Positions 33,751 to 44,361 of a stretch of 64,000 nt of DNA are shown here, piece by piece (position 1 is the stretch's first letter; each line of letters opens with the position of its first letter). The stretch is taken from the NCBI RefSeq assembly GCF_033115175.1, contig NC_084837.1, positions 25,560,266 to 25,624,265 on the forward strand, in the 5' to 3' direction. A model generated the notes under the pieces. That model had not been told where the DNA came from. It saw nothing but the letters and a program-made list of their open reading frames with translations, and searched no databases. The DNA comes from Lepus europaeus (lineage: Eukaryota; Chordata; Mammalia; Lagomorpha; Leporidae). The translations under genes were made by a program, and so were the position numbers.

Positions 33751-34094
33751 AGGTCTGGTGCCGTGGCGCAGTAGGTTAAATCCTCTGCCTGCGGCTCCAG
33801 CATCCCATTATGGGCGGAGGTTCTAGTCCCAATGCCCCTCTTCCAATCCAGCTCTCTGCTGTGGCCTGGGAAAGCAGTAGAAGATGACCCAAGTCTGGGC
33901 CCCTGCACCCGCATGGGAAACCAGGAGGAAGCACCTGGCTCCTGGCTTCAGATCGGGCGCAGCTCCAGCTGTTGTGGCCATCTGAGGAGTGAACCAACGG
34001 AAAGAAGACCTTTCTCTCTGTCTCCCCTTCTCGCTGTCTGTAACTCTACCTCTCAAATAAATAAATAAAATCTTTTTTTTTAAAAAAAAAAAAG
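33751..34094 (+). mobile_element. CSINE (+)
   Basis: It runs from 'ggtctggtgccgtggcgcag' to 'caaataaataaataaaatct' and an A-run. It is intermediate between the two subfamilies: 'ggttctagtccca' in the head and 'caaataaataaata' in the tail. Confidence 0.93.
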
Positions 34095-34249
34095 GAACTT
34101 CCCACCCGTTATAAAGGTTGAGGATGAAACTGATGGTGTTCTCCACACCTGACCGAGTGATTGTCAGGACTGCTTGGAATGAGGTCGATGAGGCACATGT
34201 GTACAGATAAGATCACGTATATGCATGTGTTCTTGTTTCCCACAAGTGG

Positions 34250-34325
34250 CGAAGCTGGTTGTTCCTTTCCCAAGGTCACACAGCTCCTAAGGACCATCCT
34301 GCCCTGGAGCTGATTCAGGATTGAT
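34250..34325 (+). mobile_element. MIR fragment
   Basis: The string 'ttcccaaggtcacacagctc' is the MIR core signature. Confidence 0.5.
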
Positions 34326-34504
34326 TTTTTTTTTTTTTTTTTTTCCTGTTCAATTCAACCAAAATGTTCTTGTTTACCCTGGGCCGAGACACTACAGTTA
34401 GGCACTGAGTGAGATATGGTTGTCAACCCAAAGGAAGTTGCATTTTATCTGAAACCATAATTTTAAAAGAGGGAGAAGTATTTTGGCAAACTTGGGACTC
34501 TGTC

Positions 34505-35571
34505 TCGTGCCAGTGCTCTATGGAATACTACACAGAGGTTAAAAAAAAAAATGAAGTCCAGTCATTTGCAACAAAATGGAGAAATCTGGAAAACATCATA
34601 GTGGGTTAAATAAGCCAGTCCCAAAGGGACAAATACCATATGTTCTCCCTGATCTGTGACATCTAACTGAGCACCTAAAAGGAAACCTGTAGAAGTGAAA
34701 CTGACACTATGAGAAGCAATGACTCGATCAAGCCCTTGTCCTGGCTGTGGAGGAACACCTTATTATTTTATCCTTTTGGTATTTTTCTTTTTCTACTTAA
34801 TACCATTGATTGAACTCTTTACTTAACACAGAATTATTCTTAGGTGTTTAAATCTAATTGAAAATTGATATCTGTAAAAAATAAGAGTGGGAATAAGAGA
34901 GGGAGGAGATGTACAGTTTGGCACACATTCCCACGGACTTACACCTAAGGGAAAAGCTAAAAATTTGCCATAGAATTCCAAATTCCATTAAGTTGCCAGG
35001 TACTAATGCCATCTTACATGTTAAAGTGATTATATTAAGTATGTTACTGATCATATAGATAGGATTAAGTGTCAAAGGGATCAAATAAATAAGGCCAAAT
35101 GTCTGGTAATAAGAATAGATAGAATTTAAAAAGAGAGAATGGGCAGGAGTGGGGGGGAAGAAACACTATATTCCTTTTTTTTTTTTTTTTGGACAGACAG
35201 AGAGACAGAGAGAAAGGTCTTCCTTTTCCATGGGTTCACCCCCCAAATGGCCACTATGGCCAGCGTTATGAGCCGATCCAAAGCCAGGAGCCAGGTGCTT
35301 CCTCTTCCTCCCAGTCTCCCATGCGGGTGCAGGAGCCCAAGCACTTGGGCCATCCTCCACTGCCTTCCAGGGCCACAGCAGAGAGCTGAACTGGAAGAGG
35401 AGCAACCGGGGACAGAACCTGGCGCCCCAACCGGGGCTAGAACCCAGAGTGCCGGCACTGCAGGCGGAGGATTAGCCTAGTGAGCCGCAGCACCGGCTGG
35501 AAACACCATATTCCTAAAAGCTGTACAAATGAAATTTGTATTCATTAAATAAAAACCTTAAAAAATAAAAA
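34505..35571 (+). mobile_element. L1 3' end, lagomorph type (+), 5'-truncated
   Basis: It starts in the ORF2 end ('tatggaatactacacagagg', 'catttgcaacaaaatggaga', 'ggacaaataccatatgttct'). It runs through a 3' UTR and ends 'attcattaaataaaaacctt' plus an A-rich tail. It is about 700 bp without the CSINE inside it. The frame is closed. Confidence 0.75.
35172..35497 (-). mobile_element. CSINE, young subfamily (-), inside L1
   Basis: It runs from the T-run and 'ggacagacagagagacagag' to 'gagccgcagcaccggct'. The 16-bp host string 'gaaacactatattcct' / 'gaaacaccatattcct' is duplicated on the two sides. Confidence 0.95.
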
Positions 35572-36429
35572 GGAATATGCTGAAAAAAAACAAAAAAACA
35601 AAAAACAAACCTCAGAGACTACCCTAACTGGAAGGCCAAGTGAGTAACTTAGCACAGGGTGTATCCTGGGAGGCCTCCACGCAAGTGAGGTGCTTTACAT
35701 GGTACCAGCTTGTCATCACAAGTGCTCACACGTGTTTAGCCGAGGCTGGAGCTGGTGGGGAGTACAGTCGGTTATTTCACACCAGCACCTTGCAGGGATC
35801 CCTTCCCTTCTCCCCCAGCCTCAGCACCATGGCAGGGATGGTGGGTGCAACTCCCGTGGCTCTGATTCTGCCAGGCCCTCTGAAAGAAGTTGTTTCATTG
35901 CATAGCTCTTAAGGGCTTCTCTTCACAGGCCCCTTTAAGAATACTGCATTCCCGTGGGAGGATACTGGAAGACATTAAACCGCCTCTGTAAACTTTGACC
36001 TTGGAGGATAACTCTTATCAGCTCCATCAGAGCTTAACTGCTCCCTCTGACCTTGGCCTTTTCTTTCAACTCATCTGGTCCCGCCTCCTGACTCAGTCTC
36101 CTCCCAGCTTTCCCTGGCCAGCTTGCTGGTTCTTTTCCAGCCGCCTAACGTGCCATGGCCTCAGATTTCAAGCTCTGACTGACCTGCTGACCTGGACGGT
36201 GCACACCCAGCCTCCTGGCTGACAGCCCCAGGCACTGTGTCCCCCATCCCCCTCCTGATTTGTCTGGCTCTGTTCTGTAGGCAGTCCTGGCCCAGGGGAC
36301 TCTGTCCACCTTTCCCCACCACACAGGTCTAGGTGGGGCATGCCAGCATCTCATGGGGAAGAGCAAAGCCAAGCCTAGGAAAAGAAGGGAAGGCCTGGAG
36401 AGGGAAATCGAGCATGTTTCAAAACAGAC

Positions 36430-36510
36430 CTTTGAGTCCCTTCACTCAGTAAGCAGGAGTGTCTCCTGTGTGTCAGGCATTGTCCTGGGCCATGCAGGCA
36501 CAAGATGACC
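36430..36510 (+). mobile_element. L2-like fragment
   Basis: The strings 'cttcactcagtaagcaggag' and 'tgtgtcaggcattgtcctgg' resemble the L2 3' end. The support is weak. Confidence 0.35.
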
Positions 36511-36974
36511 AAGAAAGATATTTGGGATTCCAAAAAACTATTGATCTAGAATGAAGTGCAGTCTGTCCCACCGTTACCATACTAGTCACACAGTCTCATG
36601 CTGGGTAAGGAAGTTTTTGTGAACTAAACTTGGACTTAGTATTATCCTGAGCTAGCTTTCAAGGTTATTGTAGCCAAAATACTGTTTATGGGCCAAAGTT
36701 AAGTTACAGCTACTAAACTTACGGAGTACTGGGACAGTGACCAAGTCTAATATGAAGTGTTACAAGTATCAACTGTATTAAAACAAAAGGGATGATTGCC
36801 CATCCTTAACTGCTCTCATATTCTGCAAACAGGACTGTCAGGAAATTGATGAAGTTTTTGCCGGTGTTTCTCCCAGTCTTTGAAGAGACAACTGGGTATT
36901 TTGTGAGCCTTTACCCTTAGTGTGAGCTGGCCATCTGGAGACTTTGGTCAGCATGGGTGGCGAAGTCAAAGCTT

Positions 36975-37037
36975 TTTTTTATAAAAAGATTGATTATTAT
37001 TTATTTGAAAGGCAGAGAGAGGAGAGACTCTCTGTTT

Positions 37038-37078
<41 letters not shown>

Positions 37079-37240
37079 CTTCCATCTGCTGGCTCATCCC
37101 CCAAATGGCCACAACTGCTGGAGTTGGGCCAATCCGAAGCCAGGAACCAGGAGCTACTTCTGAGTCTCCCACACAAGTGTTAAGTGCCTCTGCTTCTCTG
37201 TAACCCTGCCTTTCAAAAAGATAAATAAATCTTTAGAAAC
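36975..37240. mobile_element. Chimeric CSINE: antisense copy joined to a sense tail
   Basis: An antisense CSINE starts at 36975 and stops mid-body at 'gtctcccacacaagtgt' (about 37180). A sense-strand CSINE end follows directly ('cttctctgtaaccctgcctt', 'aagataaataaatctttaga'). Both ends of the unit therefore carry a tail. A (GA)n tract is at 37040-37076. Confidence 0.8.
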
Positions 37241-37440
37241 AGACAAACAAAAAAATCTTTTCACTTAAAAAAAAGCTTTTAAGGGCTAAGCAGTTGTTTG
37301 GGAAGGGGCAGGGTGATGAAATATTTAAAATAGTATAAGAGATATTGTTATAAAACTGCAGCAATGACAGTGCTGTGCCGGCCAGGTGAGAGGATGGCAG
37401 AGGTTACCGTTGCACCAGCCTCTATACGTGAGTGATCTGC

Positions 37441-37663
37441 TTAGGAGAAATTGGGAGAATTGATGTACTCGTACAATATAAGGCAGCAAGAAATTGTGTT
37501 ATTACCAACGATCACCAAAATGTAGTCAGTGTATGGTCTATGAAAGTATGCTCTTGTATTTCTCTTCAGAATTAAAAAAGGCCAATTTCACATTCAAAAT
37601 TTAGTCTAAAAAATAAAATAAACATGAGTTTTTAGATTATTCATCATAGAGTCTGGGTATGTC
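37441..37663 (+). repeat. Local direct duplication, copy 1
   Basis: These 223 bp, from 'ttaggagaaattgggagaat' to 'gagtctgggtatgtc', recur at 39341-39563 with roughly a dozen differences. The offset is 1900 bp at both ends. The two copies flank L2HGDH exon 5. Both are followed at once by an antisense CSINE T-run. Confidence 0.95.
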
Positions 37664-37664
37664 T

Positions 37665-38030
37665 TTTTTTTTTTTAAGATTTATTTATTTGAAAGAGTTA
37701 CAGAGAGAGGTAGAGAGAGAGAGAGAGAGAGAGAGAAAGAAAGAAAGAAAGAAAGACAGACAAAGAGGTCTTCAGTACTCTGGTTCATTCCCCAGATGAA
37801 TGCAAAGGCTGGAACTTCGCCAATCCACAGCCAAGAGCCAGGAGCTTCTTCCGGATCTCCCACATGGGTGCAGGGACCCAAGCACTTGGGCCATCCTCTG
37901 CTACTTTCCCAGGTGCATTAGCAGGGAGCTGGATCAGAAGTGAAACAGCCGGGACTCGAACCGGTGTCCATATGGGATGCTGGTGCTGCAGGCCATGGAT
38001 TTAACCCACTGCACCATAGCAGCAGTCCCT
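37665..38030 (-). mobile_element. CSINE, classical subfamily (-)
   Basis: It runs from 'taagatttatttatttgaaa' to 'gcaccatagcagcagtccc'. It contains (GA)n and (GAAA)n at 37710-37757. The imperfect target 'tgggtatgtct' / 'tggacatgtct' stands on both sides. Confidence 0.9.
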
Positions 38031-38284
38031 GGACATGTCTAAAATGGCAAAAGCAAAAGCAGGTTACAGCATTGCTCTGCAAACATTGAGGATAGCTAGA
38101 ACAACTCATCTGAGTTCCCCCTAACCCCGTAAGTATTTGGTATGCTACTGGGAAAATCTCAGTAGAGCTTATTTAAAACCTAATTGCTTGGTTAAGTAGA
38201 ATTCAACTCGGAATCAGTTATGATTCTGATCAGAATCAGATATGGAGAGGGATTTCTAGGACTGAAAAAACTCAGTGGAACACC

Positions 38285-38556
38285 AAGAAGTGCCTCCACA
38301 TCCCACATCAGAGTGCCTGGGTTCCAGTCTGGCTCCGCTTCCAAACCCAGCTTCTTGTTTATGTGCATCCTGGGACACAGCAGGTGGTGACTGAAGTACC
38401 TGGCTCTGTGCCACCCCTGTGGGAGATCTGGATTTTGTTCCAGGTTCCTGGCTTCAGACTGATCCAACCCCAGCTGGTACAGGCATTTGGGGGAGTGAAC
38501 CAGCAAATGAATGACCTCTCTCTGTCTCTGTTTCCCTGCCTTTCAAATACAATTTA
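38285..38556 (+). mobile_element. Old CSINE (+), 5'-truncated
   Basis: It starts near 'gtgcctccacatcccacatc' and ends 'gcctttcaaatacaattt'. The family order is kept. Confidence 0.82.
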
Positions 38557-38882
38557 AAGCAATAAATACAAATTTTAAAAAGAGAGATCACCTTACTGAA
38601 GTTACTTCTCTAAAGGAAAAACTGGTCTTTGGTAGGAATTTTCTAGAGTGGGCAGTATCATTTCTTGTATCTGTCACTCACATTATATATATGTCCAGCG
38701 TCACATTTAGACACTTAAAGAGCTAACTTTTGTGTTATTTTTTTCTTAAACAGTATCAGATTTTTCCCAGGCATAGAGGATGTATGTTATCTATCAAAAT
38801 AAACAAAAGTATCCAGCCAAAAATGGAATTTTGAGCAAACCTCATGGACTCTTGTCCTGACTTTGTTGTAATTCTGTTCCAG

Positions 38883-39045
38883 GGTCTAATGGCCGTAGAT
38901 TGTCCATACACTGGCATTGTGGACTATCGGCAGGTTGCTTTGTCCTTTGCCAAGGATTTCCAACAAGCAGGTGGTTCTATCTTAACCAATTTTGAAGTAA
39001 ATGATATTGAAATGGCTAAAGAAAGCCCTTCGAGAAGTAAAGATG
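38883..39045 (+). CDS. L2HGDH: L2HGDH exon 5
   Basis: This exon encodes residues 181-234: [54 protein letters not shown]. It includes the conserved 'P.TGIVDY' substrate-domain motif of the L-2-hydroxyglutarate oxidase family. The acceptor is 'ctgttccag', ending at 38882, and the donor is G|GTAAGC at 39046. It is 163 nt (phase 0 in, 1 out), so losing it alone would shift the frame. It lies between the two copies of a 223-bp direct repeat. Confidence 0.97.
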
Positions 39046-39340
39046 GTAAGCCATTCTTATCTTTTCTACTGAATACTTGTAGTGACTTTTTAAAAACCTT
39101 GGGATTGCTTTTTCTGGATTGGTGCTAATGGAAAGGTCACCAGGAGCTGGGCTGGGGTAGGTCTCAGAGGCAGGCGCACAAGGGATAGTGTGTGGTTGGA
39201 TGTTGGACAGCCAGGGCTCCTCAAAGGTCCCCAAACACTTCCTTGCCCTGCAGGTTAGAGTCAGAATTGCTTGTTCAAAATGAAATTTTGATATCACCAA
39301 TACTTCTTGAATCAAATCAAACTTACTGTCTGGGTAGAAC

Positions 39341-39563
39341 TTAGGAGAAATTGGGAGAATTGATGTACTCGTACAATATAAGGCAACAGGAAATTGTGTT
39401 ATTACCAATGATCACCAAAATGTAGTCAGTGTATAGTCTATAAAAGTATGCTCTTGTATTTCTCTTCAGAATTAGAAAAGGCCAATTTCACATTCAAAAT
39501 TTAGTCTAAAAAATAAACTATACATGAGTTTTAGATTATTCATTTAGAGAGTCTGGGTATGTC
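39341..39563 (+). repeat. Local direct duplication, copy 2
   Basis: This is the second copy of the 223-bp unit seen at 37441. The differences are single bases, for example 'aggcaacagg' here against 'aggcagcaag'. It is in the same orientation. Confidence 0.95.
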
Positions 39564-39565
39564 TT

Positions 39566-39648
39566 TTTTTTAAAAGATTTTTTATTTATTTGAAAGACAG
39601 AGTTACAGAGGGAAGGAGGGAGGGGAGGAGGGAGGGAAAAGGCCTAGG
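39566..39648 (-). mobile_element. CSINE tail fragment (-)
   Basis: The bases 'aaaagattttttatttattt' and 'gaaagacagagttacagagg' are followed by an irregular GGA-rich block. It is truncated at 'ggcctaggaataataaacct'. It stands at the same position relative to the duplication as the full CSINE at 37665. Confidence 0.8.
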
Positions 39649-39689
39649 AATAATAAACCTTTTTAAAAATGTTTGTTTTATTCTATTTA

Positions 39690-40012
39690 TTATTTTTTAT
39701 ATTATTTATATGAAAGACAGAGTGACAGAGACAGACAGATGGACAGAAAGCGATCTACCATCCACTGATTCACTCCCCAAATGACTGCAATAAGTAGGGT
39801 TGGGCCAGGCTTATGCCAGGAGCCTAGAACTCCATCTGGGTCTCATGGGTGGCAGAGCTCTAAGTGCTTGGGCCATCGTCTGCTGCTTTCCTAGGTGTAT
39901 TAGTAGGGAGCTGGATCAAAAGTGGAGCAGCCAGGACTTGAACTGGAGCTCCAATATGGAATGCTGGTATCCCAGGTCAGCTGAGCCTGCTGTGCCACAG
40001 CACTGGTCCTGG
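39690..40012 (-). mobile_element. CSINE (-)
   Basis: It runs from 'attatttatatgaaagacag' to 'gtgccacagcactggtcc'. It is diverged and full length. Confidence 0.88.
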
Positions 40013-40928
40013 AATAAAACTTTGGATGATTCTTGGGCACACCCGTGTTTCAGAATGGCAGCCCGTGTTCATAAAATGATTCAGCCATTCTGAACACCCC
40101 CACTCCTGTTTTACACAGCGCTTAGAGTTTATTTTGTTTTGAGGGTGTTAATATTTTTTTTAAATCAGATGAAAGATTTGAAAGGCTTCTATTTGCTACT
40201 GGGAAATCTGAAGGAGAAAAAAAAGTAGTGCCATGTTCTTTCTTCCTTGGCAGGTTTTAAAGACGATTGAGGCCGTTCTCAGCCTTGTAAATTTTAAGAA
40301 GATGAGCCAATTGTGAAGTAATTAAGGCTGTTGTCTGTAGGCAGCATAATGAATCTAATTTACAGTAGAGGTAGATGTAATCTTATTTGCTGTGCATATA
40401 CACTAAAAGATTGAGATCCCATGTATCCGAGTGGAAATTAATCTGATAGACGGTCGGTTTAATATTGGAAGTTTTTGGGTGGTGATAATCTTGCTTCTCT
40501 CAGCAACAGAGAACCTGCAAGGAATCAGGTCAGCAACACTTGGACAACACAACTTCTTCTGTAATAGCTGTAGCTTGTGGGAAAATACCTACTGATTTAT
40601 CACGATCTGTTGTATAGCATGATTTCTAGGATTGTCCTTCAAGAAAAAGTTGGCACTGTGTTGGAGCTCAGATGGGGAACGGTTTATAAGCACAGATTAA
40701 ACAAATTAAAATAGAATGAACTAAAAAACATGCCAGAATTTTCAAGACTGTCAAATGTGGACTAGTTTAGTCTTATTACTTGGTAAAACACTTCAGAATG
40801 AAAAGTAGGTTGCAAGTGTGGTTATGATAGAAGAAATTCATTTACATTTGTTACTAATATAATATTTCCAATAATATTGATCTTCTTTTGCTAAAAATAA
40901 GTCTTTTACAAATTCTTTTTTTTTTCAG

Positions 40929-40963
40929 GGATGAAATATCCAATTGTTATAAAGAATACAAAG
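40929..40963 (+). CDS. L2HGDH: L2HGDH exon 6, very short
   Basis: This is a 35-nt exon encoding the end of G235 and MKYPIVIKNTK (236-246), equal to the human MQYPIVIKNTK. It has a long T-rich tract with 'tttttcag' before it and donor AAG|GTAAAA after it. It is entered in phase 1 and left in phase 0. The 35 nt and the 163 nt of exon 5 add to 198, a multiple of 3, so skipping both together would keep the frame. Confidence 0.95.
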
Positions 40964-41052
40964 GTAAAATTTCTTAAGCCAAACTACTTTCTATTTTTTC
41001 CCTTTCCCTTTAGTAAAAAGTTGATTTAATTTAATCCAAAGTGTTGTATTTA

Positions 41053-41382
41053 AAAAATATATATTTATTTATTGTTATTCATTTAAAAGAAGAGAGACAG
41101 ACACAGACACACTGTTCCTAATTCACTCCCCAAATGCCTGTAACAGCCAGGGCTGGGCTAGGCTAGGCTAGGCTGAAGCCAGGAGCCTTGAACTTAGTCT
41201 ATTTCTCCTACATGGATGGTAGGAACACAACTACCCGGGCCATCAGCTGCTGTCTTCCAAGGTGCGCATTAGCCAGAAGCTGGAACTGAAAACAGAGCTG
41301 AGACTCAACCCCAGGCACTCTGATACGGGTTTCAGTCATCCCAAGAGATGTCTTAACCACTGTTCCAAAAGCCCACCTCCCA
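41053..41382 (-). mobile_element. Old CSINE (-)
   Basis: It runs from 'atttatttattgttattcat' to 'accactgttccaaaagccca'. It contains a (GGCTA)4 mini-expansion at about 41155. Confidence 0.82.
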
Positions 41383-42477
41383 CGGTGCTGTATTTTAAGT
41401 CATTAAGTGAAATTGGTCTAATGTAACAGTAACCCCGGGAGAAATTCTTTTAGAGATATTTTACAACTTTTATTCTAAGAAGAGTTTTGGCTTTGGAATG
41501 TCTTCATAAAATGGCACACACAGAAAAGGATAATAAACACTTAGAATGGTTAATCTTAAGGCAAAACTGAGAGGTATTTTATTGCTCTGCTTACCGGTCT
41601 GGGTTAACTTATTAACGAGAAAACTTTGAGGGGGTGTGCAGCTTGTGCAGAGGGAGATGAGCTGCTTTTCTTCCTTCTCACACAGTGTGAAGCAAGAATG
41701 ACAGAGAAGCGTGGATTGCCTTGTCTGTGGCAGCGTCAGGGTCCAGTTCCGGGAGCAGAGTCAGTCCTGAGTATTCTAGGATTCCTGGTGGGAATCAGGC
41801 CTCATGCAGTTGTGAAAGGATCTGGGTAAGCAGAGATCCAGATGGGACTCTGCGTCCCAGATGGTACCTCCGCGTGTCCAGCTGCTGGGGGTGGGGGGTG
41901 ATGGCTGCAAAAGGGAAACCTCTCAGAGCTCTGAGGGTGCTCTTGCCTCTGGGTCTGCACCCAGGCAGCAAACTGGGGCAGGTCTTGAGGATCAGCAGTT
42001 GGAAAACAGAGTTGGAAAGAGATCTGGGATTCACTGGGCCGGGCAGTGGGTGTCAGCCTGTTTCTACATTGGACCACAATGGATATGGATGACCTTTAAA
42101 CAATAGTGACCACTGCTTTCCTTCTGCCTGCCACATCTTAGGCAGTGCCTGTCTCAGTGTACTTCAAGATAGAGCCATACAGAGGAGGGAGTTCTGCCAA
42201 GCATCGTTCCAGCTTAACCCAGTCGACACAGTACAAACCCACCCCTTGTCACCCAGGCATTCATATGCACGCTTCACTGCCATAGTTAGCTTCAGAATAA
42301 AGACAGTTGTAAAACTGTGCTTCCACCTAACAGGGTGTAACTGGCCCTCAGGGAAGTTCACTCTCTCCATCTTTGGGTGGTGTTCATTCTTTTCTAGCTG
42401 AGCCATACTCCTCCTGTGAGATCCTGGAACTTCAGTACTGCGATACAAGGTTAGCCTCTGTTTATGCATCTTGTGTT

Positions 42478-42705
42478 AGATTAGTAGTTCTCACCTGGAG
42501 GCGATTTTGCTCCCCAGGAGACATTTTTGCTTGATACAGCCTGGGGAGAGAAAGGGAGAAGGAGAGGGAGAGGAACAGTGTTCCTAGCATCTGGTGGGTA
42601 AAGGCCAAGGTTGCTGCTCAACATCTTTCAGTGTGGGAAACAGACCTCTAAAACCCAGATGGTAAATGCCAGTGGTATTGAGGCGGAGAAGCCCTCTGTC
42701 TGATA
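42478..42705 (+). mobile_element. MER20-like hAT remnant
   Basis: The bases 'tagtagttctcacctggagg', 'ccaggagacatttttgcttg' and 'catctggtgggtaaaggcca' match the MER20-type non-autonomous element order. A CT/GA-rich insertion is at 42550. Confidence 0.5.
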
Positions 42706-44361
42706 ATGGGGGGATGGCAGAGAGGGGTGTCCTACTCTTCCCAAGCTGCCATACAGAATACCACCGAAACTGAGTGACCTGAACAACAGAAATCTCTCTT
42801 TCCTTCTTTTCCCCCAAGTCCCGTATGCTGGAAGTCAACGTCAGGGTGCTGTCAGGTTGCTTTCTGCCGGGGCCTCTCTTCCTGGCTTGTAAATGGCCAT
42901 CTTCTTACCAAGTCCTCCCATGTCCTCTTCTCTGTGCGTGTGCAGAGTAATCTTGAGTGTCTTTTCCTCTGTGTGTAAGGACCCCAGTCCCATTAGATTA
43001 GGGGCCTCCCTTATGACCTCCTGTAGCCTTAGTTACCTCCCTGACAGCCGTATCTCCAAATCATTTTAGGAAGTCAGGCTTCAGTGTGTGGATTTGAGGG
43101 AACACAATTCAATCCTTAACAGTGGGACACAGAAAGAATAGAAAAATCTATAAACAGAGGCATTTTACTTCAAAGTAAATAAAAGATCCTCATAACTACA
43201 ATATTCCGTAACTACAATATTCTGTAATTAGTCATATGGTCATAGCTAATATATAATTTCCTTCTTCCATTACCCATTCCTTGTTTTCCTTTCCTTTGGC
43301 AAGCATCTCAGCTGGTCATGGTTCCCAGTCTGATAGAGTAACCCAGGTTTTCATTCCTGAAGTGTGTGTGCCATTAGCTGCCCTGCCCATTTCAGGTTGT
43401 GGTAATTCACGGTAACTCTTAAAGCAGTACATAGAATAGAGGTGCCCCTGGAGAGTATTCCAGAAGTACTCCTTTATCATCTCAAGCCCTCTGTAGTAGC
43501 AACTGTGTTTCCCCTTAAGAGCCAGGACAAATTTGCCATTCAACCCAACAATTCCCTCTGCCTTTTGATTCACTGGCCTAAGAAGCCTGGGGTGGCCAAG
43601 TATGCCAGTATCAGCTTCCAGTTTAATGGAACCATTGCTGATTCTCCAATGAAAGTGTTTTCCCATTAGGAACTAAGACTTATACATCATCAGAGCACAG
43701 AGTTATAGGGAAAGAAAGCAAAAATCTTGCTCATGTGTCCCTGGGGTAATGTGAGGAGCTACTCCCATTCTTACCACTTAATTTCCAGTCATGTGAATCC
43801 TGGCTATGGGAGAAACAATATTATGTATAATTATATGCATTATATATAATGTAGATATATTCATTGATTTATAGCACAGATAGCATCCTTGGAGGACATT
43901 GCCCAACCTTTCAAGGTGTTGCCAGCTAGCTAGTGTTGTTATTCAGCCTTCAAAAACCCATTCTACTTTCTGTCACCTGGTGACTACAGGATGATAGGGA
44001 AAATGGTCATCAGGAAATTCTGTAAGCGTGCGCTTTATTTCTTCTCTTCATATGCTGCAAAATAAGTTCATTAATGAGAAGTAACGCTTCTGTGTAAGAT
44101 ACTGGGATGGTAAGGAAGGCATCCTGTGAGTTTACAGATGGTAGTTTTCGCACAAGCTTTGTGGGCAAGAAAGGCAAATCGATTGTCTGTTCCAGTGAGA
44201 ACTAAGTGTTCCTGCCTTTCTGTGCTGGAAGTGGTGCTGGGGATGTGCCTGTGGCTGTGTTCTCTGCTGTCAGCAGATCGAGCTCTCAGTGGCTGTGGAC
44301 AGATCCAGCCTTGGTGAGCGAGTCCATTGCTCAGCTCATGCGTCTTCTCTCTGTCTTTGCT

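Larger units (their letters stand above)
39046..40928 (+). other. L2HGDH: L2HGDH intron 5
   Basis: This 1.9-kb intron contains duplication copy 2, two antisense CSINE pieces, and about 900 bp (40015-40920) of AT-rich sequence in which I see no repeat or gene. Confidence 0.85.

Noticed and set aside
41881-41900. G-rich string 'gctgctgggggtggggggtg' as a regulatory G-quadruplex
   Set aside because: It is a single short run with too few separate G-tracts in the immediate sequence to make a claim.
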